Numbered from the stretch's first letter, positions 17,095-25,471 are shown. The stretch is 64,000 bases of DNA from Azospirillum sp. 412522 (GCF_019805165.1 NZ_RWIJ01000002.1:124001-188000); one strand, 5' to 3'. The notes: generated from the letters alone by a model not told the origin. Translations and numbers: made by a program.

Positions 17095-17292
17095 TCAGGC
17101 CAATGAGGCCAGCGATGCCAGGAGGATTGCGGCGGCGATGCCGAGGCCGAGGGACAGGATGCCGCGCCCCGCGCCGGCATCGGTGCGGACCGCCTCCGGC
17201 TGGTCGGGCGGCGGCAGCATGGATGGGGCGAGTGCCCCCGGTGGGCCGAGCGACGCCATCACCATTCGGTCGAAGTCATCCGGACTTTGCAT
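17095..17292 (-). CDS. Small single-span membrane peptide, uncharacterised
   Basis: A 65-codon frame starts at the ATG at 17292 behind a perfect AGGAGG ribosome binding site. The predicted peptide has an acidic N-terminal half (MQSPDDFDRMVMASLGPP), a proline-rich middle and a C-terminal hydrophobic segment (LSLGLGIAAAILLASLASLA) that looks like a membrane anchor. It lies 35 bases upstream of the rutE-like gene and may be the first gene of operon A. I do not recognise a family. The strong ribosome binding site and membrane segment argue for a real gene. Confidence 0.6.
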   Translation of the reverse strand: MQSPDDFDRMVMASLGPPGALAPSMLPPPDQPEAVRTDAGAGRGILSLGLGIAAAILLASLASLA

Positions 17293-17536
17293 GTCGGTCC
17301 TCCTGGTCGGGATGGGGACGGTGTCGAGGTGCCGCTGCACAGCTCCCACCGGGCGAAAAACACAACGGAATTGGGTAAATATTTTAATTCCCTATAGGAA
17401 AATAGGAAAATGGCTCGCCGTCAAGCGGGAGCTTCCGTCCGCAACGATATTTTTCGGACGAACCCCCACTGTCCGGATAGACGGTTCCCCGATTACTCCA
17501 AATTCAAGCACTGGAATTTTGTAAAATATGCCGGCC
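17293..17536 (-). promoter_or_regulatory. Probable promoter region of operon A with tandem ATAGGAAAA motifs
   Basis: The gap between the LysR gene and the small membrane peptide is AT-rich in its centre. It holds an inverted repeat GGAATT-N13-AATTCC (about 17368-17392), a CCTATAGG palindrome (17391-17398) and two adjoining ATAGGAAAA copies (17394-17402 and 17402-17410). The ATAGGAAAA motif recurs upstream of operon B at 8309. A regulatory role is inferred from this repetition in an otherwise GC-rich context. Confidence 0.5.
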
Positions 17537-18427
17537 TCAGAGCCTCCAGGATCCGAGCAGCACCTCGAGGAAGCGCGCCGCCATCGGCGAGAGGATGGCG
17601 CCGTGCCGACGAACGACGCCGATCGTCCGGGAAATCTTTGGATGGCCCAGCGGAAGAGTCAGGATGATGGGATGGCCGGAGGAGGGGGTGGCGAGCTTGG
17701 GAAGCACCGCGACGCCAAGCCCCGCCTCAACCAGTCCCAGCGAGCTGGCGAGATGGGTGATCTCGTAGGACCAGTTGAGCTTCAGGCCGTGCTGCGCGAG
17801 CGCGTTGTCGATCAGCGCCCGGTTGCCGCTGGTCCGGCCGACGGTGATGACCCGGTGGGCGGTCAATTCCTCCCAATCCACCGTCTGTTGGGAGGCCAGC
17901 GGATGATCGTGCCGGCAGGCGACGACGAACGGATCCTCGGCCAGCGGCGTGAACTCGATGTCCGGGTGCGAGGTGCCGATGAAGTTGATGCCGAAATCGG
18001 CCTCGCCGCGCGCCACCGCCTCCAGCCCCTCGTTGGCGCCGAGGTCGAGGATGCGGATGCGGATGCGTGGGAAGGCGTTGCTGAAGCGGCTGATCGCGTT
18101 CGGCAGGAAGTAGAACACCGCCGTCGGAACCGAGGCGATGGTGATCTGGCCGCCGCTCCGCGCGCCCAGGTCGCTGATCCCCAGCAGCGACGTTTCGAAC
18201 TCGTCCAGGAAGCGCCGGACCTTGGGCATGAAATCGCGCCCGACCATGGTCAGCGCGACATGGCGGGTAGAACGCTCGAACAGCGCCACACCCAGCGTGT
18301 CCTCCAGCTTCTGGATGCGGCGGCTGAGCGCCGGCTGCGAGAGGTTCAGCAGTTCGGCGGCGCGGTTGAAGCTGCCCATCTCAGCCACCGCCACGAACGC
18401 TTTCAGATCGATCAGTTCGAAATTCAT
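17537..18427 (-). CDS. LysR-family regulator, divergent from the C5-dicarboxylate cluster
   Basis: This 296-residue LysR-type regulator has a clear helix-turn-helix (GSFNRAAELLNLSQPALSRR) and a full effector domain (GQITIASVPTAVFYFLP, then VEAGLGVAVLPK). It is transcribed away from the tautomerase gene at 18574, with 146 bases between the two starts. This is the classic arrangement for a LysR protein that activates the divergent operon. It may respond to a C5 or C6 dicarboxylate or tricarboxylate. It does not obviously belong to operon A, from which a separate promoter region divides it. Confidence 0.87.
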   Translation of the reverse strand: MNFELIDLKAFVAVAEMGSFNRAAELLNLSQPALSRRIQKLEDTLGVALFERSTRHVALTMVGRDFMPKVRRFLDEFETSLLGISDLGARSGGQITIASVPTAVFYFLPNAISRFSNAFPRIRIRILDLGANEGLEAVARGEADFGINFIGTSHPDIEFTPLAEDPFVVACRHDHPLASQQTVDWEELTAHRVITVGRTSGNRALIDNALAQHGLKLNWSYEITHLASSLGLVEAGLGVAVLPKLATPSSGHPIILTLPLGHPKISRTIGVVRRHGAILSPMAARFLEVLLGSWRL

Positions 18428-18573
18428 GTCCGGTTCCGCTTGGCGTCACGCATTGATGCATAAAGTGGAATAATACTGTGAATCATTGCATTTCACAAAT
18501 ATAGTTCGCAGGCGGAATATCGGCGCATCGGCTTTCTTCGCTCGCACGGCGAAAACAAGAGAAACCAAGCGCC
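18428..18573. promoter_or_regulatory. Divergent promoter region with LysR-type T-N11-A dyad
   Basis: Between the two divergent starts, TGTGAA (18477-18482) and TTCACA (18492-18497) form a dyad around a nine-base spacer. Within it a T at 18483 and an A at 18495 are separated by eleven bases, as in LysR-type binding sites. The surrounding bases are AT-rich and suitable for promoters in both directions. The site is predicted from sequence only. Confidence 0.5.
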
Positions 18574-19698
18574 ATGACCCATCTGATGAACCGCCAGATC
18601 GGTATTCCCTGCGTGATGATGCGCGGCGGCACCTCCCGCGGCCCCTTCTTCCTGGCGTCCGACCTTCCGGCCGTCCCGGCGGAGCGCGATGCCCTCCTGC
18701 TCTCGGTCATGGGGGCGGGGAACGATCTCGGCATCGACGGCATCGGCGGCGGCAACCCGCTGACCAGCAAGGTCGCCATCGTCGGTCCCGCCACCAAGGC
18801 CGGTGCGGATGTCGATTACCTGTTCGCCCAGGTCCGGGTGCAGGAAGGGGTGGTCGACACCTCGCCCAACTGCGGCAACATGCTGGCCGCCGTCGGCCCC
18901 TTCGCCATCGAGTCCGGTCTGGTCCGGGCGGCGGACGGCGTCACGGTGGTGCGCATCCACAACGTCAACACCGGCAAGCTGGTCGAGGCGCGCATCCAGA
19001 CCCCTGGCAGACAGGTGGTCTACGAGGGCGAGGCCGTCATCGACGGCGTGCCCGGCACCGCGGCGCCGATCCATCTCGCCTTTCTCGACGCGGCGGGCGC
19101 CAACACCGGCCGCCTGCTGCCCACCGGGTCGCCGGTCGACCGGATCCATGGGATCGATGTCTCCTGCGTCGACGCCGCCATCCCGGTGATGCTGGTCCGC
19201 GCCGCCGACCTCGGCAAGACCGGCTGCGAGCCGACCGACAGCTTCCGGTCCGACCGGGAGTTCATGGCCCGGCTGGAGGCGCTGCGCGTCGAGGCCGGCC
19301 GCCGCATGGGCTTTCCCAACGCGGCCGGCATGGTGATCCCCAAGCCCGTCCTGCTGGCGCCGCCGACGCGCGGCGGCACGCTGTCCGTGCGCTATTTCAT
19401 GCCGCACGACTGCCACCGGGCGATGGCCATCACCGGCGCCGTCGCCACCGCCACCGCCTGCACCGTCCCGGGAACCGTGGCCGCCGCCCTGCTGGGCGGA
19501 CCGCTCGCCATGCCCGGCGACGTCACGTTCGAACATCCGGCCGGACGCCTGACCGTCCGTCTCGAAGCGGGTGCCGGCCAAGCGGGTTCCGGCCAGGCCG
19601 CCCCCGTCGCCGGCATCCTGCGCACCGCGCGGCGGCTGTTCGAGGGAACCGTGTTCGCACGGCCCTCGACCCCGTTGCGGGCCGCCATGGCGGCCTGA
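18574..19698 (+). CDS. PrpF-family isomerase, 4-oxalomesaconate tautomerase (GalD)-like
   Basis: This 374-residue protein belongs to the PrpF/AcnD-accessory isomerase family. It starts with IPCVMMRGGTSRGPFF and has the GIGGGNPLTSKVAIV and DTSPNCGNM (Cys100) motifs of the diaminopimelate-epimerase-like fold. Members shift double bonds in unsaturated di- and tricarboxylates, such as 2-methylaconitate (PrpF), 4-oxalomesaconate (GalD) or aconitate. As first gene of a cluster ending in mesaconate/itaconate-type CoA chemistry, it could isomerise the incoming unsaturated acid. The precise substrate is unknown. Confidence 0.83.
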   Translation: MTHLMNRQIGIPCVMMRGGTSRGPFFLASDLPAVPAERDALLLSVMGAGNDLGIDGIGGGNPLTSKVAIVGPATKAGADVDYLFAQVRVQEGVVDTSPNCGNMLAAVGPFAIESGLVRAADGVTVVRIHNVNTGKLVEARIQTPGRQVVYEGEAVIDGVPGTAAPIHLAFLDAAGANTGRLLPTGSPVDRIHGIDVSCVDAAIPVMLVRAADLGKTGCEPTDSFRSDREFMARLEALRVEAGRRMGFPNAAGMVIPKPVLLAPPTRGGTLSVRYFMPHDCHRAMAITGAVATATACTVPGTVAAALLGGPLAMPGDVTFEHPAGRLTVRLEAGAGQAGSGQAAPVAGILRTARRLFEGTVFARPSTPLRAAMAA

Positions 19699-19726
19699 TC
19701 CCACAGCATAAACAGGAGGAAACGCC

Positions 19727-21106
19727 ATGCGCCTGCAAACGGGAACTCATAGCCCGGCGCCGGCCAAGTCCAAGGCCATCTACAAGGCCCTCTATTTCCA
19801 GGTCGTCGTCGGCCTGACCCTCGGCATCCTGGCGGGCCATTTCTGGCCCGACATCGGGGCCTCCCTGAAGCCGCTGGGCGACGGGTTCGTCAAGCTGGTC
19901 AAGATGATGATCGCTCCGGTGGTCTTCTGCACCATCGTCAGCGGCATCACCAGCCTCAACGACACCCGCGAGATCGGCAAGACGCTGGTCAAGTCGATGG
20001 CGCTGTTCTACGCGCTGACGGTGGCGGCCCTCCTCATCGGGCTGGCCGCGGTGATGATCATCGAACCCGGCGTCGGCATGCACGTCTCGCCGTCGTCGCT
20101 CGACCCCTCGGTGGCGGCCAAGTTCGCCAAGCAGGCGGCGCCGGTCGGCTTCACCGATTTCCTGCTGCACATCATCCCGCATTCCTTCTTCGGCGCCTTC
20201 GCCGAGGGCGAGGTGCTGCCGGTGCTGCTCATCTCCGTCCTGGTCGGCTTCGGGCTGACGCGGGTAGGCCCGGCCGGCGAACCGGTGGTCCAGGGCATCG
20301 AGTCCTTCTCCCACGTCCTGTTCGCCGCCTTCGGCTTCATCATGAAGCTGGCCCCGATCGGCGCCTTCGGCGCGATGGCCTTCACCGTCGGAAAGTACGG
20401 CATCGACAGCATCGGCTCGCTCGGCCTGCTGATCCTCACCTTCTATGTCGCCTGCAGCGTCTTCCTGATCGCCATCATCGGCACGCTGGCCCGGCTGCAC
20501 GGCTTCAGCCTGTGGAAGGTCCTGCGCTACTTCCGCGAGGAGCTGCTGATCGTCCTCGGCACCTCGTCCTCCGAACCGGTCCTGCCGCGCGTCCTGCAGA
20601 AGCTGGAAGCGCTGGGCTGCAAGAAGGGCGTCTCCGGCCTCGTGCTGCCGATGGGCTACTCGTTCAACCTGGACGGCACGGCGATCTACCTGACGCTCGC
20701 CTCGCTGTTCATCGCCCAGGCCTGCGACATCCACCTGTCGGCCGGCCAGATCTTCGCCATGCTCGGCGTCATGCTGCTGACCTCGAAGGGTGCGGCCGGC
20801 GTCACCGGCAGCGGCTTCGTCGCCCTGGTCGCCACGCTGACGGTGATGCCCGACCTGCCGGTGGCCGGCGTCGCGCTGCTGGTCGGCATCGACCGCTTCA
20901 TGTCCGAAGCCCGCGCCCTGACCAGCATCATCAGCAACTGCGTCGCCAGCATCGTCGTCTCGATCTGGGAAAACGCCTGCGACCGCGAGGTCCTGAACCG
21001 CGAGCTGAACCAGAGCTACGCCAGCACCGAGCAGACCCTGGAGGAGAAGGGCGACATCGCCGCCCTGCAGCTGAATACCCGGGTCGGCGCCCAGCCGTCG
21101 CACTGA
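19727..21106 (+). CDS. dctA: Dicarboxylate:cation symporter, DctA-like
   Basis: This 459-residue member of the dicarboxylate/amino acid:cation symporter family has multiple membrane segments. The conserved LPMGYSFNLDGTAIYLT and GAAGVTGSGFVALVATL signatures shape the substrate and sodium or proton sites. It imports C4-type dicarboxylates through the inner membrane. A GGAGGA ribosome binding site lies upstream. Its position between the tautomerase and hydratase genes suggests that it imports the acid degraded by this cluster, perhaps itaconate or mesaconate. Confidence 0.9.
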   Translation: MRLQTGTHSPAPAKSKAIYKALYFQVVVGLTLGILAGHFWPDIGASLKPLGDGFVKLVKMMIAPVVFCTIVSGITSLNDTREIGKTLVKSMALFYALTVAALLIGLAAVMIIEPGVGMHVSPSSLDPSVAAKFAKQAAPVGFTDFLLHIIPHSFFGAFAEGEVLPVLLISVLVGFGLTRVGPAGEPVVQGIESFSHVLFAAFGFIMKLAPIGAFGAMAFTVGKYGIDSIGSLGLLILTFYVACSVFLIAIIGTLARLHGFSLWKVLRYFREELLIVLGTSSSEPVLPRVLQKLEALGCKKGVSGLVLPMGYSFNLDGTAIYLTLASLFIAQACDIHLSAGQIFAMLGVMLLTSKGAAGVTGSGFVALVATLTVMPDLPVAGVALLVGIDRFMSEARALTSIISNCVASIVVSIWENACDREVLNRELNQSYASTEQTLEEKGDIAALQLNTRVGAQPSH

Positions 21107-21121
21107 TCCCCCGAAGGCACC

Positions 21122-21141
21122 CCCCCGGATCGTTCCGGGGG
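21122..21141 (+). terminator. Intercistronic hairpin after dctA
   Basis: CCCCCGGA (21122-21129) and TCCGGGGG (21134-21141) form an eight-pair stem with a four-base loop, 15 bases after the dctA stop and about 50 bases before the hydratase start. There is no T-run, so it is more likely a processing or partial attenuation site within the operon than a strong terminator. Confidence 0.5.
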
Positions 21142-21193
21142 ATGCCCGGAAGCCGCACGCAAGTAAGCCGCAAGCAAGTTCGAGGACGCCACC

Positions 21194-22054
21194 ATGAACG
21201 CCCCGACCATGACCACCAAGGACTGGATCGGCCGGACCGAGACCGTCTCCGACACCGTCACCCCGACCCCCTACGCCGCGCTGTCGGCCACGCTGGACCG
21301 GTCCGCCGAGCGCCCGGCGCCCGGCACCCCGCTGCCGCCGCTTTGGCACTGGCTGTATTTCCTGCCGCTGCACCGCCAGTCGGAGATCGGACCGGACGGG
21401 CATGCCAGGCGCGGTGGCTTCCTGCCCCCGGTGCCGCTGCCCCGCCGGATGTGGGCGGGCAGCCAGTTCGAGTTCCACCAGCCCCTGAGGGTCGGCGACG
21501 CGCTGACCCGGACCTCGACCATCCATGACGTGACCGAGAAGTCCGGCCGCACCGGCCCGCTGGTCTTCGTCAAGGTCCGCCACGAGATCCGCCAGGCCGG
21601 CGAGACCGCGGTGGCGCTGACCGAGTTCCACGACATCGTCTACCGCGAGGCCGCCACGGCCGACGATGTGCCGCCGGAGCCGCGGCCGGCCCCGGCGGAT
21701 GCGGCCTGGGAGCAGCGCTGGTTTCCCGACGACGTGCTTCTGTTCCGCTACTCGGCGCTGACCTTCAACGGCCACCGCATCCACTACGACCGGCGCTATG
21801 TGACGGAGACGGAGGGGTATCCGGGGCTGATCGTGCACGGCCCGCTGATCGCCACCCTGCTGCTGGATCTGCTGCGCCATAAGATGCCGGAGGCCGAGGT
21901 CGCGTCCTACAGCTTCAAGGCGGTGCGGCCGACCTTCGACATCAACCCCTTCTCGGTGTGCGGCACGCCCTCGGCCGACGGCAAGTCCGTCCGCCTGTGG
22001 GCCAAGGACCATGAGGGCTGGCTGACCATGGACGCCACCGCGGTCCTGAAGTGA
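21194..22054 (+). CDS. MaoC-like hydratase, mesaconyl-/itaconyl-CoA hydratase type
   Basis: This 286-residue protein has the double hot-dog layout of the HTD2/mesaconyl-C4-CoA hydratase family. Its N-terminal FAS1-type dehydratase region carries FLPLHRQSEIGPDGHARRGG, and its C-terminal half carries the active-site segment FNGHRIHYDRRYV and GLIVHGPL. Such enzymes hydrate mesaconyl- or itaconyl-CoA to citramalyl-CoA. Immediately downstream are a CoA-transferase (ten bases away) and a CitE-like lyase, which together make the complete three-step route. Which C5 isomer is used cannot be settled by sequence. Confidence 0.84.
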   Translation: MNAPTMTTKDWIGRTETVSDTVTPTPYAALSATLDRSAERPAPGTPLPPLWHWLYFLPLHRQSEIGPDGHARRGGFLPPVPLPRRMWAGSQFEFHQPLRVGDALTRTSTIHDVTEKSGRTGPLVFVKVRHEIRQAGETAVALTEFHDIVYREAATADDVPPEPRPAPADAAWEQRWFPDDVLLFRYSALTFNGHRIHYDRRYVTETEGYPGLIVHGPLIATLLLDLLRHKMPEAEVASYSFKAVRPTFDINPFSVCGTPSADGKSVRLWAKDHEGWLTMDATAVLK

Positions 22055-22064
22055 GGAGCCCATC

Positions 22065-23261
22065 ATGGAATCCAATGCCATGAAACCGTTGACCGGCATC
22101 ACCGTCGTCACCCTGGAACACGCCATCGCCGCCCCCTTCGCGACGCGCCAGCTCGCCGATCTCGGCGCCCGCGTCATCAAGGTGGAGCGTCCCGGCGTCG
22201 GCGACTTCGCCCGCGGCTACGACGAGCGGGTGCGGGGCGTCGCCTCGCATTTCGTGTGGACCAACCGCTCCAAGGAGAGCCTGACGCTCGACGTCAAGCA
22301 TCCGGAGGCACAGGCGATCCTCAAGCGCCTGATCCGCGAGCAGGCCGACGTGGTGGTGCAGAACCTCGCACCCGGCGCCGCCGCCCGCCTCGGCCTGTCC
22401 TACGAGGCGCTGTCCGCCGAGAAGCCGGGCATCATCGTCTGCGACATCTCCGGCTATGGCGGCGACGGCCCGTACCGCGACAAGAAGGCCTACGACCTGC
22501 TGATCCAGGGCGAGGCCGGCTTCCTGTCGGTGACCGGCACGCCGGAGACGCCGTCCAAGGCCGGTCCCTCCATCGCCGACATCTCCGCCGGCATGTACGC
22601 CTACAGCAACATCCTGGCGGCACTGCTGCAGCGCCAGCAGACCGGGCGCGGCTGCAGGATCGACGTCTCCATGCTGGAATCGCTGGTGGAGTGGATGAGT
22701 TACCCGCTCTACTACGCCTTCGAGGGCGCGCCGCCGCCGGCCCGCACCGGCGCCAGCCACGCCACCATCTACCCCTACGGCCCGTTTCCGGCCGGCGACG
22801 GCAAGACCGTGCTGCTGGGGTTGCAGAACGAGCGCGAATGGGTGGCCTTCTGCGAGACGGTCCTGCAACGCCCCGAGCTGGCGCGGGAGGAGCGTTTCTC
22901 CAGCAACTCCCGCCGCAACGCGGCGCGCGAGGAACTGCGCGGCATCATCGTGGCGGCCTTCGCCGGCCTGACGGCCGAGGAGGTGGTGGCCCGGCTGGAG
23001 GCTGCCTCCATCGCCAACGCCCAGGCCAACACGATGCAGGATGTCTGGGACCACCCGCAGCTGGCGGCCCGGCAGCGCTGGAGCACGGTGGAGACCCAGA
23101 ACGGCCCGGTGCCGGCCCTGCTGCCGCCGGGTGCGGCGAGCGGCGGCGACGCGCGGATGGACCCGGTGCCGGCGCTGGGCCAGCACACCGAGGGCATCCT
23201 GGCGGAACTGGGCTATGCGTCCGGCGACATCGCCCGGCTGCGCAGCGAGAAGGCGATCTGA
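22065..23261 (+). CDS. Class III (CaiB/BaiF) CoA-transferase
   Basis: This 398-residue protein belongs to the class III CoA-transferase family. It has the N-terminal RQLADLGARVIKVERPG nucleotide-fold segment and the presumed catalytic aspartate at Asp144 (KAYDLLIQGEAG), which forms the acyl-aspartyl anhydride. Its likely reaction is transfer of CoA from succinyl-CoA to a C5 dicarboxylate such as mesaconate or itaconate. It is ten bases downstream of the hydratase gene and followed almost directly by the lyase gene. Confidence 0.88.
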   Translation: MESNAMKPLTGITVVTLEHAIAAPFATRQLADLGARVIKVERPGVGDFARGYDERVRGVASHFVWTNRSKESLTLDVKHPEAQAILKRLIREQADVVVQNLAPGAAARLGLSYEALSAEKPGIIVCDISGYGGDGPYRDKKAYDLLIQGEAGFLSVTGTPETPSKAGPSIADISAGMYAYSNILAALLQRQQTGRGCRIDVSMLESLVEWMSYPLYYAFEGAPPPARTGASHATIYPYGPFPAGDGKTVLLGLQNEREWVAFCETVLQRPELAREERFSSNSRRNAAREELRGIIVAAFAGLTAEEVVARLEAASIANAQANTMQDVWDHPQLAARQRWSTVETQNGPVPALLPPGAASGGDARMDPVPALGQHTEGILAELGYASGDIARLRSEKAI

Positions 23262-23264
23262 GCC

Positions 23265-24095
23265 ATGGTCCCGATCCCCGCCAACTTGCCCGTCACCTAC
23301 CTGTTCGTCCCGGGCAACCGGCCCGACCGCTTCGACAAGGCATTGGGTTCCGGGGCCGACGCGGTCGTCCTCGACCTGGAGGACGCCGTCGAACCTGCGG
23401 CGAAGGCGATGGCCCGTGCCGCGATCCGGGAGTGGCTCGCCGCCGGTCCGCGCGGCGAAACCCCGGTGCTGGTCCGCATCAACGACGAGACGACGGCGTG
23501 GTTCGCCGATGACCTCGTGCTGTTGGGCCAACGCGGCCTCTCCGGCGTGATGCTGCCCAAGGCCGAGAGCGCCGGGCAGATTGCCCGCGTGGCCGCCGCG
23601 CTCGCTCCCGTCGGCATCGTGGTCCCGCTGATCGAGACTGCCCGCGGCCTGCGTGCCGTGGACGGCATCGCCGCCGCCGACGGCGTCCAGCGCCTCGCCT
23701 TCGGCACGCTCGATTTCGCGGTGGATCTCGACCTGTCCGGCGACGAACGCGGCCTGACCGGGCCGGCCCTCGCCATCGCCGTCGCCTCGCGCTGCGCCGA
23801 CCGGGCGCCGCCCATCGCCGGGGTGACGACGGAGATCGGCGACGACGAGGCCATCGCCCGCGACATGGCCTGGGCGCGCGCGGTCGGCTTCACCGCCAAG
23901 CTGTGCATCCATCCCCGTCAGGTCGAGGCCGTGCGGCGGGCGGTGGCGCCCGGCGAGGCGGAAGTCGCCTGGGCAAGGCGGGTGATTGCGGCGGCCGGGA
24001 CTGCCGCCGGAGCTGCGGTGCAGGTGGACGGCCGGATGGTCGACCGCCCGGTGCTGCTGAAGGCGCAGTCGATCCTCGACCGTGCCTTGAACTGA
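23265..24095 (+). CDS. CitE-like lyase (HpcH/HpaI fold), probable citramalyl-CoA lyase
   Basis: This 276-residue protein is a CitE-type member of the HpcH/HpaI aldolase superfamily. It starts YLFVPGNRPDRFDKAL and has the Mg-binding acidic cluster DAVVLDLEDAV, the PLIETARGL strand and a C-terminal CIHPRQ motif. CitE-like proteins cleave citramalyl-CoA to acetyl-CoA and pyruvate, or malyl-CoA and related esters. Three bases separate it from the CoA-transferase gene. With the hydratase it completes a C5-dicarboxylate degradation route. Confidence 0.87.
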   Translation: MVPIPANLPVTYLFVPGNRPDRFDKALGSGADAVVLDLEDAVEPAAKAMARAAIREWLAAGPRGETPVLVRINDETTAWFADDLVLLGQRGLSGVMLPKAESAGQIARVAAALAPVGIVVPLIETARGLRAVDGIAAADGVQRLAFGTLDFAVDLDLSGDERGLTGPALAIAVASRCADRAPPIAGVTTEIGDDEAIARDMAWARAVGFTAKLCIHPRQVEAVRRAVAPGEAEVAWARRVIAAAGTAAGAAVQVDGRMVDRPVLLKAQSILDRALN

Positions 24096-24121
24096 CAATT
24101 TCTTCTGGGAGGATCCGAGCC

Positions 24122-25471
24122 ATGCCGTCCACGATCATCGACTCCGCCATCTTCGGCGACATCTTCAGCACCCAGGCCATGCGCGGGGTCTGGTCGGACG
24201 AGAACCGCACGCGCAAGTATCTGGACATCGAGGCGGCGCTGGCCCACGTCCAGGGCCGGCTAGGGATCATCCCGCAGGAGGCGGCCGACGAGATCGTCGC
24301 CAACTGCACCCTCGACAAGATCGACATGGCGAAGCTGAAGGCGCAGACCGAACGCATCGGCTATCCGGTGCTGGGCGTCGTCTCGCAGCTCAACGCGCTC
24401 TGCCGCGACCGGCTCGGCGAATACTGCCACTGGGGCGCCACCACGCAGGACATCACCGACACCGCGACGGTCCTGCAGATCCGCGAGGCGCTGGATCTGG
24501 TGGGCGAGGATCTGGCGGCGCTGTCGGCGGCGCTGGCCGATCTCGCCAGGAAGCACCGCGACACGCCGATGATCGGCCGCAGCAACCTCCAGCAGGCGGT
24601 GCCGGTGACCTTCGGTTACAAGATGGCCGGGCTGCTGTCGGCGGTGGAACGCCACCGCGAGCGGCTGGAACAGCTGCGTCCCCGCGTGCTGATGGGCGAG
24701 TTCGCCGGGGCGGCCGGCACGCTGGCCTCGCTGGAGCACGGCGCCATGGAGACCCAGGCCGGGCTGATGGAGGAGCTGGGCCTCGCCCAGCCGGCCATCG
24801 CCTGGCACACCATCCGTGACACCATCGCCGAGGTCGGCTGTTTCCTCGGCCTCGTCGGCGGCACGCTCGGCAAGCTGTCGATGGACGTGAAGCTGATGAT
24901 GCAGACGGAGGTCGGCGAGGTCTACGAGCCTTACGCCCACGGCCGCGGGTCGAGCAGCACCATGCCGCAGAAGCGCAATCCCATCTCCAGCTGCTACATC
25001 CATGCGGCGATCTCGGTGGTGCGACAGCACACGGCGGCGCTGCTCGACGCCATGGTCGCCGACCATGAGCGGTCGACGGGGCCCTGGGAGATCGAGTGGA
25101 TCGTCCTGCCGGAGGCCTTCTGCCTGCTGGCCGGCGCGCTCAAGCAGGCGCGCTTCGTGGCGAGCGGCCTGGAGGTGGATGCCGGACGGATGCGGGCCAA
25201 TCTGGAGATGACCAACGGGCTGGTGGCGTCGGAGGCGGTGATGATGGGGCTCGGCCGCCACATCGGCCGCGAGTACGCCCACGACCTCGTCTACGATCTC
25301 TGCCGCGAGGCGGTGCGGCAGAACCGGCCGCTGCTCGACCTGCTGGCCGAGACGCCGGAAGTCAGCGCCTGCCTCAGCCGCGCCGAGCTGGCGAGGCTCT
25401 GCGACCCGGCCAATTATTTGGGCCAGTCGGGGGTCATGGTCGATCGCGTGCTGGCCCGTCTGAAGGGCTGA
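24122..25471 (+). CDS. PcaB-like lyase of the aspartase/fumarase superfamily
   Basis: This 449-residue protein belongs to the fumarase/adenylosuccinate lyase superfamily. It shows HWGATTQDITDTA (substrate binding) and the signature loop GSSSTMPQKRNPI near residues 275-287. It is closest in style to PcaB, 3-carboxy-cis,cis-muconate cycloisomerase. No other protocatechuate genes are present, and the neighbours act on C5-dicarboxylates, so it may perform a beta-elimination that produces the unsaturated acid. The start at 24122 follows a GGGAGGA ribosome binding site; the frame is open further upstream. Confidence 0.83.
   Translation: MPSTIIDSAIFGDIFSTQAMRGVWSDENRTRKYLDIEAALAHVQGRLGIIPQEAADEIVANCTLDKIDMAKLKAQTERIGYPVLGVVSQLNALCRDRLGEYCHWGATTQDITDTATVLQIREALDLVGEDLAALSAALADLARKHRDTPMIGRSNLQQAVPVTFGYKMAGLLSAVERHRERLEQLRPRVLMGEFAGAAGTLASLEHGAMETQAGLMEELGLAQPAIAWHTIRDTIAEVGCFLGLVGGTLGKLSMDVKLMMQTEVGEVYEPYAHGRGSSSTMPQKRNPISSCYIHAAISVVRQHTAALLDAMVADHERSTGPWEIEWIVLPEAFCLLAGALKQARFVASGLEVDAGRMRANLEMTNGLVASEAVMMGLGRHIGREYAHDLVYDLCREAVRQNRPLLDLLAETPEVSACLSRAELARLCDPANYLGQSGVMVDRVLARLKG

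Noticed and set aside
17293..17536. Search for a sigma-54 (GG-N10-GC) promoter before operon A
   Set aside because: No convincing -24/-12 element with the standard spacing could be recognised by eye.
19523..22180. 885-codon minus-strand open frame opposite dctA and the hydratase
   Set aside because: The plus-strand genes have clear motifs and ribosome binding sites, while the antisense translation is low-complexity.
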